DNA of 49,745 bases, from NCBI GenBank assembly GCA_040219085.1, contig JAVJTC010000006.1:1-49745 (forward strand), written 5' to 3'. The position numbers and the translations under genes are program-made. Positions 11,383 through 19,868 of the stretch are shown here, piece after piece. Numbering within the stretch: the stretch's first letter is position 1; each line of letters opens with the position of its first letter. The notes under the pieces are model-generated. The model had not been told where the DNA came from, made no database searches, and worked only from the letters and a program-made list of their open reading frames with translations. Source of the stretch: Acidimicrobiales bacterium. Lineage in GTDB: Bacteria > Actinomycetota > Acidimicrobiia > Acidimicrobiales > JAVJTC01.

Positions 11383-12098
11383 CTCAGGCCGGGGAACCGT
11401 TCGTAGAACGACGCGAAGCGCTCGACGATCCGCTCGGAGTCGGCCGCCGACATCTCGCTCTCGTGGCGGCGTTGGTGACCCTGGTTGAACTGGATGAACT
11501 CGTTCTCGGTCACGTGTGCGGTCGCCGCCTCGTGGTCGAAGGTCAGACCTGTCTGGTCACCGAGGACACTGGCGAACGATGCCGTGTCGGCAGTGACGGT
11601 CGCGTAGTCCACGGGCTCCACACCGGTGAGTCCCGTCCAGAGGTCGAAATTCGCGAGGTGCCTTTCGACGTGTTCGGTCGCGTCGTCGAGAGTGACGATC
11701 TCCGAGAAGGCCCGGCGCTCCTTCGCACGCGCGGCGCGCCCAGCGTCCATCAGGGACAGAGCCATGTCGCGAGGGTCCCGATACACAGCGTGCGCTGCCG
11801 CGACGCCGGACTCCAGGAGTTCGACTATGGGCCGGCTCGGCCGGGCGTGCGTCTTGAGCACAGGGACCGTGTGATGTCGCTGGGCTTCGGCTCTGAGGGC
11901 GTCGACGCGGTCCTCGTCCCACCTCGTCACGAAGTTGATGTTGTGCCCGGGTTCGACCGCGTCGTCGCTGAGCCGGGGCTGTTCGAAGCCGTTCTGTATG
12001 AACATGCGCTTCGTGAGCTCGAAAGCGAAGGTGCTCGCAGATTTGACCGTTCCGTAGCTCACGTAGATCTCGAGTGGACGTTCGGGACCGGGGACCAC
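11379..12098 (-). CDS. Sulfotransferase family protein
   Basis: 239-aa single-domain PAPS-dependent sulfotransferase. The PAPS 5'-phosphosulfate loop is GTVKSASTFAFELTKRMF near residue 16. The 3'-phosphate-binding block is YRDPRDMALSLMDAG near residue 107. The start is GTG 12098. It is the first gene of the minus-strand pair with the GT61-sulfotransferase fusion. It is divergent from the small Tat-signal protein across only 81 bp. That arrangement suggests co-regulation and raises the possibility that the small protein is its substrate. Sulfation target is inferred, not shown. Confidence 0.75.
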   Translation of the reverse strand: MVPGPERPLEIYVSYGTVKSASTFAFELTKRMFIQNGFEQPRLSDDAVEPGHNINFVTRWDEDRVDALRAEAQRHHTVPVLKTHARPSRPIVELLESGVAAAHAVYRDPRDMALSLMDAGRAARAKERRAFSEIVTLDDATEHVERHLANFDLWTGLTGVEPVDYATVTADTASFASVLGDQTGLTFDHEAATAHVTENEFIQFNQGHQRRHESEMSAADSERIVERFASFYERFPGLR

Positions 12099-12132
12099 GT
12101 CGAGATGGTGGCATGTGGGGTGATCAGTGGGC

Positions 12133-12172
12133 TAAATTGTCCTGGATTCGGGGACGGTTGACGAACGTGAGG
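12133..12172 (+). promoter_or_regulatory. Promoter and ribosome-binding site of the small exported protein
   Basis: TAAATT at 12133-12138 is a good -10 box in a locally AT-richer stretch. GTGAGG at 12167-12172 is a Shine-Dalgarno sequence 7 nt before ATG 12180. Unlike many genes here, this one would have a short 5' UTR of roughly 35 nt. Confidence 0.5.
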
Positions 12173-12179
12173 TATTGCG

Positions 12180-12458
12180 ATGGCGGACGAACACGGCTCT
12201 GATGACGAGCCCGCGGGAGTCGACAACCCACTGCGGGGCGTCGATCCGGACCGGCGCGAATTCCTGAAGAAGATGGCCGGCGTTGCCGGCGTGTTCGCAG
12301 TGCCCACGGTCGTGGCTGTGACACTGGACGACTCGGAGGCCGGTGCTCAGGTCAGCGACAGCAGCTGGCTCTACGACGACGAGGATCGCGGGATCCTCTT
12401 CTACCTCCGCCGCCTGTTGCACATCCTGCGACGTATCTTCGGCGGCTTCGGCCGCTAG
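12180..12458 (+). CDS. Small Tat-signal protein with cationic amphipathic C-terminus (candidate secreted peptide)
   Basis: 92 aa. Residues 25-31 are RREFLKK, matching the twin-arginine consensus. A hydrophobic stretch follows (32-49), then an AGA site at 54-56 that could be cleaved before Gln57. The predicted mature part is about 36 aa. It starts with an acidic segment around Tyr65 (WLYDDED) and ends in a helix (71-92) with Arg at 77, 78, 84, 85 and 92 spaced on a 7-residue period. This has the look of a membrane-active peptide. Divergent sulfotransferases and the acidic tyrosine context suggest tyrosine sulfation. I do not recognise a named family. The stop overlaps the convergent trpS stop. 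Confidence 0.6.
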   Translation: MADEHGSDDEPAGVDNPLRGVDPDRREFLKKMAGVAGVFAVPTVVAVTLDDSEAGAQVSDSSWLYDDEDRGILFYLRRLLHILRRIFGGFGR

Positions 12459-13435
12459 CCCGCCAGGAAACCGAGGTTCGCCTTGGCCCGCTCGACGGTC
12501 GCCGATGCGCGCTCGCGAGCGCGTTCAGCGCCCAGCCCCAGCAGCCGGCGCGTCTCGGCCGGATCGGCGGAGAGTTCCTCGTAACGGTCCTGGATGGGTG
12601 CGAGTAGCTCGATCACGGCCTCGGCGCAGTCCGACTTGAGTGGCCCGTACTGCTCGTACTCGTCGGCCAGGGCGACCGGATCGCGATCGGTGGCCGCTCC
12701 GAGGATGTCGAGCAGGTTAGAGACGCCGGCCTTTTCCGTCGGGTCGTAGAAGACCGCGTTGTCGCTGTCGGTGACGGCGCGCTTGATCTTCTTCTCGATG
12801 GTCTTCGGTGGGTCGAGCAGCCAGATGGTTCCGGGCGCGTCACCCGCGGACTTCGACATCTTGTTCGTCGGTTCCTGCAGGTCCATGATCCGTGCTCCCG
12901 CTGCGGGGATCACGTGCTCGGGAACCACGAAGGTCTGCCCCCAGCGGCTGTTGTAGCGCTCGGCGATGTCGCGGGTGAGCTCGATGTGTTGACGCTGGTC
13001 GTCGCCGACGGGCACCTTGTCCGTGTCGTAGAGCAGGATGTCGGCGGCCTGCAGAGCCGGGTACGTGAACAGGCCGGCCGAGACGAAGTCGGCGCCGTCG
13101 GACTTGTCCTTGAACTGCGTCATCCGGCGCAGCTCACCGAAGGCCACGGTGCACTGCAGGAGCCAGGCCAGCTCGGAGTGCTCACGGACGTGGCTCTGCA
13201 CGAACAACGTGGCCTTGGCCGGGTCGATGCCGACTGCGACGAGCACCTGCGACAGCTTCAGCGTGGCCGCCTCGAGGCCGTCGGCGCCGGCCGGCGTCGT
13301 CACCGCGTGAAGGTCGACGACGCAGTAGACGGCGTCGTGCTCGTCCTGGTCCCGCACCCAGTTGCGGAGCGCGCCGAGCAGGTTGCCGAGATGGACGTCG
13401 CCAGAAGGTTGGATACCGGAGAAGACTCGTGCCAC
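12455..13435 (-). CDS. trpS: Tryptophanyl-tRNA synthetase
   Basis: Class Ic synthetase charging tRNA-Trp. The N-terminus MARVFSGIQPSGDVHLGN holds the HIGH-like motif and KMSKSAGD is the KMSKS loop. Length 326 aa is normal. The GTG start sits 8 nt from a TACGCT box on the minus strand (13444-13449), again suggesting a leaderless mRNA. It is convergent with, and overlaps by 4 nt, the small Tat-signal gene, and marks the end of accessory block A. Confidence 0.96.
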   Translation of the reverse strand: MARVFSGIQPSGDVHLGNLLGALRNWVRDQDEHDAVYCVVDLHAVTTPAGADGLEAATLKLSQVLVAVGIDPAKATLFVQSHVREHSELAWLLQCTVAFGELRRMTQFKDKSDGADFVSAGLFTYPALQAADILLYDTDKVPVGDDQRQHIELTRDIAERYNSRWGQTFVVPEHVIPAAGARIMDLQEPTNKMSKSAGDAPGTIWLLDPPKTIEKKIKRAVTDSDNAVFYDPTEKAGVSNLLDILGAATDRDPVALADEYEQYGPLKSDCAEAVIELLAPIQDRYEELSADPAETRRLLGLGAERARERASATVERAKANLGFLAG

Positions 13436-13443
13436 GGGCGGCG

Positions 13444-13449
13444 AGCGTA
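13444..13449 (-). promoter_or_regulatory. -10 box (TACGCT) of trpS
   Basis: Reads TACGCT on the minus strand and ends 8 nt before the GTG at 13435. It lies in the 24-bp gap between photolyase and trpS. Confidence 0.45.
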
Positions 13450-13459
13450 CCCGCCCAGG

Positions 13460-14842
13460 TCAGTCGGCCCGCTCCCGGGCGGCCGCGTAGGTCTCCACCG
13501 CACGGTCCCGGGCCCAGGAATGGTCGACGATCGGCTCCGGGTAGTCCTCACCCAGGGTGACGCCGGCGGCGGCGAGTTCGAGCGGGCCGACCTCCCAGGG
13601 AGCGTGGATCGCCGAGCTGTCGAGGGAGCGCAACTCGGGCACCCAACGACGGATGTAGTCGCCGTCCCCATCGAACTTGCGACTCTGGGTGACCGGGTTG
13701 AACACCCGGAAGTAGGGCGCGGCGTCGTGGCCGGTGCCCGCCACCCACTGCCAGTTCCCGCTGTTCTGGGCGACATCACCGTCCACGAGGAGGTGGCGGA
13801 ACCAGCGCTCGCCGATCCGCCAGTCCACGAGCAGATCCTTCACGAGGAACGAGCCCACGATCATCCGCAGCCGGTTGTGCATCCACCCGGTGGCCGCGAG
13901 CTCACGCATCGCAGCATCGACGATCGGGTAGCCGGTGAGGCCCTGCTTCCAGGCGTCGATCTCGTCGGGGTCGTTGTTCCACTCGAGCGTCTCGTAGGCG
14001 TCGTTGGCCGGTCGTTCCACGAGTGTGGGATGGGCGGCGAGGAGGTGGGCATACCAGTCCCGCCACGCGAGTTGGCGGACGAACGCCGCCCGTCCGGGCG
14101 TGGCGTCGCCGACCTCGTCCGCGACGCGCCGCGCCGACAGCGTGCCGAAGTGCAGGTCCGCCGAGAGCTGCGAAGTCGCTTCCGCCGCCGGGATGTCATG
14201 TACCTCGCGGTAGTCGTCGACAGGACCCGCCGCCCACGCCTCCAGGCGGCTGAGAGCGGCCCGCTCGCCGCCCTCCATCGGCGGTTCGGCGTCCAGTTGT
14301 GGCAGCTCGTCGGTGGCGACGTCGGCAAGGACGGGAGCCTCTGCCCCCGCGGGCCACGGTGCCCGATCGGTCACCGCCCAGGTCTTGTGGAACGGGGTGA
14401 AGACCCGTGAGACGTGCCCGGCCTGCGTCAGAACGGCACCGGGTTCGTGGACCAGGTTTCCCCAGAAACGGTGAACCGGGCCGCCGGGACCTTCCGCGGC
14501 GAGGGCCTCGTCGACGGCGTCGTCACGGGCGACGGCCGTCGGGGTGACGTCCGCGTTGACCCAGACACCGGCGTCGAGCTCCGCGGCCAGAGTGGGCACG
14601 ATCTGGACGGGATCGCCGTGACGTATGACCAGCCGGCCGTCACGTTCGGCGACGTCGGCTGCCAGCGCGTGGAGGTGGGCGACCAGCTGGCGGCGACGGA
14701 ACGGCCCCGCCGCGTCGAAGAGCGCCGGATCCACGATGAAGAGCGCGACGATGTCGTCGCAGAGCGCGGATGCGGCATCCAGTGCGGGGTTGTCGTGAAG
14801 CCGCAGGTCCCGTCTGAACCACACGATGCCGGTCGTAGTCAC
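13460..14842 (-). CDS. phr: Deoxyribodipyrimidine photo-lyase
   Basis: Light-driven repair of cyclobutane pyrimidine dimers. The N-terminal antenna-binding Rossmann domain starts with [16 protein letters not shown]. The C-terminal FAD domain shows [24 protein letters not shown] and [18 protein letters not shown], all class I photolyase hallmarks. The frame is open 16 codons further upstream, but GTG 14842 gives the standard N-terminus (VTTTGIVWF) and sits 7 nt from a TACGGT -10 box. Length 460 aa is typical. It is divergent from scpA across 62 bp. Confidence 0.92.
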   Translation of the reverse strand: MTTTGIVWFRRDLRLHDNPALDAASALCDDIVALFIVDPALFDAAGPFRRRQLVAHLHALAADVAERDGRLVIRHGDPVQIVPTLAAELDAGVWVNADVTPTAVARDDAVDEALAAEGPGGPVHRFWGNLVHEPGAVLTQAGHVSRVFTPFHKTWAVTDRAPWPAGAEAPVLADVATDELPQLDAEPPMEGGERAALSRLEAWAAGPVDDYREVHDIPAAEATSQLSADLHFGTLSARRVADEVGDATPGRAAFVRQLAWRDWYAHLLAAHPTLVERPANDAYETLEWNNDPDEIDAWKQGLTGYPIVDAAMRELAATGWMHNRLRMIVGSFLVKDLLVDWRIGERWFRHLLVDGDVAQNSGNWQWVAGTGHDAAPYFRVFNPVTQSRKFDGDGDYIRRWVPELRSLDSSAIHAPWEVGPLELAAAGVTLGEDYPEPIVDHSWARDRAVETYAAARERAD

Positions 14843-14904
14843 GGTGCCGACCGTAGGGGGCGGATCCGCGGCGCGTCGCCTCGGGGCCAATAGGGTCGTG
14901 GACG
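14843..14904. promoter_or_regulatory. Divergent leaderless promoters, photolyase/scpA
   Basis: Minus-strand TACGGT (14850-14855) is 7 nt from the photolyase GTG. Plus-strand TAGGGT (14891-14896) is 8 nt from the scpA ATG. The two -10 boxes are about 35 bp apart, so the -35 regions overlap in the centre. Confidence 0.5.
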
Positions 14905-15681
14905 ATGTCCGTAGATGTGCACACGTCTGTGTTCGAAGGTCCCTTCGACCTGCTGCTCCACCTCATCCTGCGCGACGAGGTGGACCTCTACGAAGTGTCG
15001 TTGTGCACGATCGTGGACGCCTATCTGGTCGAGCTCGGGCGCATGGAGAACATGGATCTCGAACTCGCGACCGAGTTCCTCCTGATCGCGTGCACCCTGG
15101 TCGAGCTGAAGAGCCGCCGCCTCCTGCCCGACGAGGTCGATGGTGACCTCGACGAGGAGCTGGCCCTCTGGGAGGAACGCGATCTCCTGCTGTCGCGGCT
15201 GCTGGAGTGCAAGACGTTCAAGGACGCCTCACGGGAGTTCGAGCGCCTCGCCGGGGTGGCCGGACGCTCCGTTCCCCGGCGAGCGGGGCTCGAGGAGGCC
15301 TTCGAGGGGCTCATGCCCGACCCGCTCGAGAACGTCGTGGCGGACGACATCCGCGCGGCCTACCTCAGAGCGATCGCGCCGAAGCCCCGCCAACAGGTCT
15401 CGCTGGATCACATCGCGCCGATCCGTCTCACCGTGGCGGACGCCGTCGGGGATCTCGCCACCGAACTGCACCGGCTTCGACGGGCCGGATTCCGTGAGCT
15501 GACCGCCCAGCTCGTGGACCGCGTCGAGGTTGTCATCTACTTCCTCGCGATCCTCGAGCTCTACAAGCAGGGAGCCGTGGAACTCGACCAGCTGAAGACG
15601 TTCGGCGACATCACCGTGCGCTGGACCGGCGGGGACGACGAAGACATCCTGGCCGGTGCCGTCGACACCTACGAGGGATGA
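14905..15681 (+). CDS. scpA: Segregation and condensation protein A
   Basis: Kleisin subunit of the Smc-ScpAB condensin. The N-terminal motif [24 protein letters not shown] is diagnostic, followed by [22 protein letters not shown]. The C-terminal winged helix ends near [17 protein letters not shown]. Length 258 aa is normal. It starts a run scpA-scpB-rluB. In many actinobacteria xerD and parA precede scpA directly; here about 7.7 kb of other genes lies between xerD and scpA. Confidence 0.95.
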   Translation: MSVDVHTSVFEGPFDLLLHLILRDEVDLYEVSLCTIVDAYLVELGRMENMDLELATEFLLIACTLVELKSRRLLPDEVDGDLDEELALWEERDLLLSRLLECKTFKDASREFERLAGVAGRSVPRRAGLEEAFEGLMPDPLENVVADDIRAAYLRAIAPKPRQQVSLDHIAPIRLTVADAVGDLATELHRLRRAGFRELTAQLVDRVEVVIYFLAILELYKQGAVELDQLKTFGDITVRWTGGDDEDILAGAVDTYEG

Positions 15682-15682
15682 C

Positions 15683-16288
15683 GTGACCGAGACGAACGAG
15701 GAATCCGTGACCAGCGACGACCATCGCACCGTCGAGGCCCGGCGCGCCATCGAGGCCGTGCTCATGGTGGCGACCGATCCCGTCGAGCCGTCGCTGTTCG
15801 CGCAGCTCCTCGAAATGCCCGTCACCGACGTCGAGGCGGTCTGTGCGGACCTGGCCGACTCCTATGAGGGACGCGGGTTCGTCCTGGCCCGGGTGGCCGG
15901 TGGCTACCGGTTCCAGTCGCACCCCGACATGGCGCCCTACGTCGAGCGCTTCGTCATCGACGGTCAGGCGGCCCGCCTGTCGGCCGCCGCGCTCGAGACG
16001 CTGGCGATCGTCGCCTACAAGCAGCCCATCTCGCGGGCCCAGGTCGCCGCCATCCGCGGGGTGAACGTCGACGGCGTGATGCGTACCCTCGCCCAGCGTG
16101 GTCTGGTGGCCGAACTCGGCCGTGACCCGGGACCGGGCAACGCGGCCCTCTTCGGCACCACCGATCTGTTCCTGGAGCGGCTCGGGCTCGACGATCTCGG
16201 TGAGTTGCCGCCGCTGGGGCAGTTCGTGCCCGACGCCGACGTGGTCGAGGCCCTCGAGCAGGGTCTGCGCCTCGACCCGGACGACTGA
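15683..16288 (+). CDS. scpB: Segregation and condensation protein B
   Basis: Winged-helix partner of ScpA in the Smc complex. LETLAIVAYKQPISRAQVAAIRGVNVDGVMRTL is the ScpB core, followed by LFGTTDLFLERLGL. The frame is open from 15656, but GTG 15683, 1 nt past the scpA stop with GAGGGA upstream, is the likely start and gives 201 aa. A 20-residue acidic N-terminus precedes the first helix. Translationally coupled to scpA. Confidence 0.93.
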   Translation: MTETNEESVTSDDHRTVEARRAIEAVLMVATDPVEPSLFAQLLEMPVTDVEAVCADLADSYEGRGFVLARVAGGYRFQSHPDMAPYVERFVIDGQAARLSAAALETLAIVAYKQPISRAQVAAIRGVNVDGVMRTLAQRGLVAELGRDPGPGNAALFGTTDLFLERLGLDDLGELPPLGQFVPDADVVEALEQGLRLDPDD

Positions 16289-16296
16289 TCACGGCG

Positions 16297-17079
16297 ATGA
16301 CCGTTCCCCGCGACGGTGAGCGCCTGCAGAAGGTGGTCGCCCGGGCGGGTTTCGCGAGTCGGCGCGTCACCGAGGACCTGATCGCCGAAGGGCGGATCTC
16401 GGTGAACGGCGAGGTTGCGGAACTGGGCCGCCGGGTGGACCCCGACACCGATCTCATCGAGGTCGACGGTGTCCCCCTGGCCACCAGGGCGGACCTGGTC
16501 CACTACCTGTTGAACAAGCAGTCGGGCGTCGTGACGACCACCGTGGACACCCACGGGCGGCCCACGGTTCTCGACGCGGTGCCCGCCGAGCCGAGGGTCT
16601 TCCCGGTCGGTCGCCTCGACATGGACACCGAGGGCCTCCTGATCCTCACCAACGACGGAGACCTCACCCACCGGCTGACGCACCCGAGCTTCGGGGTGGA
16701 CAAGGAGTACATCGCGGAGGTCGACGGTGAGGTGTCGCGTGGCGCCCTGCGGAGACTGCGTGAGGGTGTGGAACTCGACGACGGGGTGACGGCTCCCGCG
16801 AAGGCGTCGCTCGTGGCTCCCGGCGTCATCCGGCTCGTCATCCACGAGGGTCGCAACCGGCAGGTCCGCCGCATGTGCGAGGCCGTCGGACACCCGGTGC
16901 GCCGCCTCGTCCGCTCCCGGATCGGCCCGCTCGTCGACCGTTCCCTCAAGCCGGGGGAGTGGCGTGCGTTGACCCCCGCCGAGGTGCGCTCCCTCGCCGT
17001 GGCGGCCGCTCCCACCGGGGAGGGTGAATCCACGCCGGGCGCGCCTGACACCGAACCCACTGCAGGGTCCGAGGGGTAG
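16297..17079 (+). CDS. rluB: Pseudouridine synthase, RluB/RsuA family
   Basis: Isomerises a uridine in 23S (or 16S) rRNA. The N-terminal S4 domain (LQKVVARAGFASRRVTEDLI) is followed by the catalytic domain with GRLDMDTEGLLILTNDG, containing the catalytic Asp, and HEGRNRQVRRMCEAVGHPV. Length 260 aa. The C-terminal 25 residues are a disordered Pro/Thr/Glu tail. It lies 8 nt after scpB, the usual scpA-scpB-rluB order. The RluB-versus-RsuA choice rests mainly on context. Confidence 0.9.
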   Translation: MTVPRDGERLQKVVARAGFASRRVTEDLIAEGRISVNGEVAELGRRVDPDTDLIEVDGVPLATRADLVHYLLNKQSGVVTTTVDTHGRPTVLDAVPAEPRVFPVGRLDMDTEGLLILTNDGDLTHRLTHPSFGVDKEYIAEVDGEVSRGALRRLREGVELDDGVTAPAKASLVAPGVIRLVIHEGRNRQVRRMCEAVGHPVRRLVRSRIGPLVDRSLKPGEWRALTPAEVRSLAVAAAPTGEGESTPGAPDTEPTAGSEG

Positions 17080-17084
17080 GGCAG

Positions 17085-17090
17085 TAGCAT
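17085..17090 (+). promoter_or_regulatory. -10 box (TAGCAT) of aroH
   Basis: TAGCAT ends 7 nt before GTG 17098 and just follows the rluB stop. It probably separates the aromatic-biosynthesis run from the scp operon. Confidence 0.5.
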
Positions 17091-17097
17091 TCCGGCC

Positions 17098-17463
17098 GTG
17101 TCGCGAGCCCTTCGCGCCGTGCGAGGCGCAACGACGATCGACGAGGACACCACCGAGCAGATCGACGCCCGCGTGCGGGAGGTGCTCCGCCGGATCTTCG
17201 CGGAGAACGACATCGACGACGACGACCTCGTCAGCATGATCTTCACGACCACCGACGACGTCAACGCGATGTTCCCGGCCACCGCGGCCCGCAACATGGG
17301 ACTCGACGACGTGCCGCTTCTCGGCGCGCGGGAGATGGCCGTCCCCGGCTCCACACCACTGTGCATCCGGGTCATGGTGCACTTCCACACAGAGCGGTCG
17401 CGGGCCGAGGTCCGTCACGTCTACCTGCACGCCGCAGCCGCGCTCCGACCCGATCTGTCGTGA
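17098..17463 (+). CDS. aroH: Chorismate mutase, AroH type
   Basis: Converts chorismate to prephenate. At 121 aa with RAVRGATTIDEDT at the N-terminus, AMFPATAARNMGLDDVPLLGAREM in the middle and RVMVHFHT near the end, it matches the trimeric AroH fold of Bacillus rather than the all-helical AroQ type. GTG start, leaderless -10 box. The stop overlaps the tyrA start (GTGA). It supplies prephenate for the next gene. Confidence 0.92.
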   Translation: MSRALRAVRGATTIDEDTTEQIDARVREVLRRIFAENDIDDDDLVSMIFTTTDDVNAMFPATAARNMGLDDVPLLGAREMAVPGSTPLCIRVMVHFHTERSRAEVRHVYLHAAAALRPDLS

Positions 17464-18539
17464 GCTCGCCCGGCGACAGGACCCCTCGCGCCAACATCGT
17501 GGGGACCGGGCTGATCGGCGGGTCGGTCGGCATGGCGCTGCGCGCCGCCGGGTGGCACGTGTCGGGTGTGGATCTCGACGACGCGCGGGCGGCGCGGGCA
17601 CTCGACGTCGGAGCGCTCGACGCGATCGGTCTCGACGCGGATGCCGACGTCACGGTGGTGGCCACGCCGGTCGGGTCCGTGGCGGCCGTCGTCGCGGATG
17701 TACTCGGGCGGGTCGCCGGGGTCGTGACCGACGTCGGCAGCGTCAAGGCGCCGGTGGTGGGTGCCGTGGACGATCCCCGCTTCGTCGGCGGGCATCCGAT
17801 GGCCGGCTCCGAACAGGACGGGATCGAAGGGGCGACGCCCGCGATGTTCGACGGTGCGGTGTGGGTCCTGACCCCGACCGACGTGACCGACGACGACGCC
17901 TACACGACGGTTCGGGCGATGGTCTCGTCTCTGGGAGCCGAGGTCATCGATCTCGAGCCGGCGTCACACGACGCGATCGTCGCAGACGTGTCCCACGTCC
18001 CCCACCTGACGGCCGCCGCACTCATGGCGATGGCGGCCGACCGCTCCGTCGAGCATCGTGCCCTTCTGCGCCTCGCCGCCGGGGGATTCCGGGACATGAC
18101 GCGGATCGCCGCGAGCCCGCCCGACATCTGGCCCGACATCTGCGCGGAGAACCGCAGCGCGATCACAGCGTCGCTGGATCGCCTCATCGGCTCGCTCGGG
18201 CAGGTGCGGTCGCTCGTGGCCGACGCCGACCGGGCGGGGATCGTCTCGCTGCTGGACGCCGCCCGCCAGGCCCGGGTCAACCTGCCCACCGGGATTCCCG
18301 CAGACGTCGCTCTCAGCGAGATCCGTGTGCCCATCTTCGACCGGCCGGGCGAACTCGCCCGGATCACCACGCTCGCTACCGAGATCGGCGTCAACATCTT
18401 CGACGTTGCGATCTCGCACTCCGGCGAGGGCGCGGCCGGCGTGTTGGAGATGATCGTCGAGACCAGTCTGGCCGAGCGTCTCACGGGCGCTCTGATGGCG
18501 AACTCGTACCGCCCGACCACCCGTGACATCGGCACATGA
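17460..18539 (+). CDS. tyrA: Prephenate dehydrogenase with C-terminal ACT domain
   Basis: Oxidises prephenate towards tyrosine. The N-terminal NAD(P) Rossmann motif is IVGTGLIGGSVGMAL. GGHPMAGSEQDGIEGA and VPHLTAAAL are family motifs. The last 75 residues (LSEIRVPIFDRPGELARITTLA onward) form an ACT domain, probably for tyrosine feedback. The frame is open 33 codons upstream, inside aroH, but GTG 17460 overlaps the aroH stop by 4 nt and gives the standard start; 359 aa. It ends in a 20-bp repeat array shared with the aroA leader. Confidence 0.92.
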   Translation: MSSPGDRTPRANIVGTGLIGGSVGMALRAAGWHVSGVDLDDARAARALDVGALDAIGLDADADVTVVATPVGSVAAVVADVLGRVAGVVTDVGSVKAPVVGAVDDPRFVGGHPMAGSEQDGIEGATPAMFDGAVWVLTPTDVTDDDAYTTVRAMVSSLGAEVIDLEPASHDAIVADVSHVPHLTAAALMAMAADRSVEHRALLRLAAGGFRDMTRIAASPPDIWPDICAENRSAITASLDRLIGSLGQVRSLVADADRAGIVSLLDAARQARVNLPTGIPADVALSEIRVPIFDRPGELARITTLATEIGVNIFDVAISHSGEGAAGVLEMIVETSLAERLTGALMANSYRPTTRDIGT

Positions 18540-18590
18540 CCCTGGACACCGGCAAGTGACCCCGGACGCCGCCGCATGAACCCGGGGAGC
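18531..18590 (+). repeat. Three imperfect 20-bp tandem units at the tyrA/aroA junction
   Basis: Units start at 18531, 18551 and 18571. Each has an ATG or GTG at offset 5 followed by an (A/C)CC(C/T)GG segment. The first contains the tyrA stop and the third contains the aroA start. Units 1 and 2 differ at 4 of 20 positions; unit 3 is more diverged. Confidence 0.6.
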
Positions 18591-19868
18591 GATCGTGTCG
18601 TGGTCACCGGCCCGGCAGCGGTGCGGGGAACTGTGCGCGTGCCGGGTGACAAGTCGATCTCGCATCGCGCGCTCATGCTGGCGGGTCTGGCCCCGGGTCG
18701 TTCGCGCATCACCGGCCTCTCGGGCGGGGAGGACGTGCGGCACACCGCAGCGGCGATGGCCGCGCTCGGCGCCCGCGTGGACGACTCCGCCGGATTCACG
18801 ACCGAGGTCGTCGTGGACGGCGGGACCCTGTCCGGCGCGGACCGCCCCATCGACGTCGGCAACAGCGGTACCGGGATCCGACTCCTCGCCGGTCTGTGTG
18901 CCGGGCTCCCGTTCACGACCACCCTCGACGGCGACGAGAGCATCCGCCGTCGCCCGATGGGCCGGATCGTGGAGCCGCTGCGGCAGATGGGCGCCGACAT
19001 CAGCGGACGTGACGAGGGCCGTCTCGCCCCCCTCGTGATCCGCCCGGCCGCGCTGCACGCCATCACCTACGAGCTGCCCGTCGCCTCGGCACAGGTCAAG
19101 AGCGCGGTCCTGTTCGCCGGTCTCTTCGCGCCGGGGGAGACGACGGTGGTCGAACCCACGCCCACCCGGGCCCACACCGAGGAGATGTTCGAGGTCTTCG
19201 GTGTGCCCGTGCACGCGCACGGAGGTCGGATCTCGGTGTCGGCCGCGATCCCGGTGGCCTGTGACGTGGCCGTGGCGGCCGACCCATCCCAGGCCGCCTT
19301 CTGGGTCGTCGCCGGGCTGATCGCCCCCGACAGCGAGGTCACGGTGCCGAACGTCTACCTCGGCCCGGCACGGGGCGAGTTCGTGGACGTCCTCGTCCGG
19401 ATGGGTGCCGATCTCGTCGTGGACCGGTCCGCCGGGACGCTCACCGCCCGCTCGAGCGACCTCCACGGCACGGACGTAGGCCCCGACGAGGTGCCGGGCC
19501 TCATCGACGAGATCCCGATCCTGGCGGTCGCCGCGGCCCGCGCTCACGGTGTCACCCGGTTCCGCGGGGTCGGTGAACTGCGCCACAAGGAATCCGATCG
19601 CCTCGCGACCACGAGCGAACTGGTCGCGGTGATGGGCGCCGGGGTCAGCGTGACCGACGACGAACTCCACGTGGTCGGCGTGACGGTCTCCGAGCCCGTC
19701 ACGATCGACTCCCACGGCGACCACCGCATCGCGATGGCCGCCGCCGTCGCCGCCCTCGTCGCCGACGGGGACTCGGTCATCGACGGGTTCGACGCCGTCG
19801 CCACGAGCTATCCGGACTTCCGGGCCCATCTGGCCTCCTTGACCGGTCACGGTGGTGACGCGTCGTGA
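18576..19868 (+). CDS. aroA: 3-phosphoshikimate 1-carboxyvinyltransferase (EPSP synthase)
   Basis: Sixth step of the shikimate pathway. Motifs: VPGDKSISHRALMLAGLA (shikimate-3-phosphate and PEP binding), GNSGTGIRLLAGL, DGDESIRRRPMGRI, DEIPILAVAAA and RHKESDRL. Length 430 aa is normal. The ATG at 18576 is in the third copy of a 20-bp repeat. The 3' end overlaps cmk (GTGA). The alanine in the GNSGTGIR-type loop is absent, which is the usual form in class I-like enzymes; sensitivity class cannot be settled by eye. Confidence 0.95.
   Translation: MNPGSDRVVVTGPAAVRGTVRVPGDKSISHRALMLAGLAPGRSRITGLSGGEDVRHTAAAMAALGARVDDSAGFTTEVVVDGGTLSGADRPIDVGNSGTGIRLLAGLCAGLPFTTTLDGDESIRRRPMGRIVEPLRQMGADISGRDEGRLAPLVIRPAALHAITYELPVASAQVKSAVLFAGLFAPGETTVVEPTPTRAHTEEMFEVFGVPVHAHGGRISVSAAIPVACDVAVAADPSQAAFWVVAGLIAPDSEVTVPNVYLGPARGEFVDVLVRMGADLVVDRSAGTLTARSSDLHGTDVGPDEVPGLIDEIPILAVAAARAHGVTRFRGVGELRHKESDRLATTSELVAVMGAGVSVTDDELHVVGVTVSEPVTIDSHGDHRIAMAAAVAALVADGDSVIDGFDAVATSYPDFRAHLASLTGHGGDAS

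Noticed and set aside
9565-11406. 613-codon plus-strand frame opposite the GT61-sulfotransferase gene
   Set aside because: No domain; opposite strand carries clear PAPS-binding motifs in the right order.
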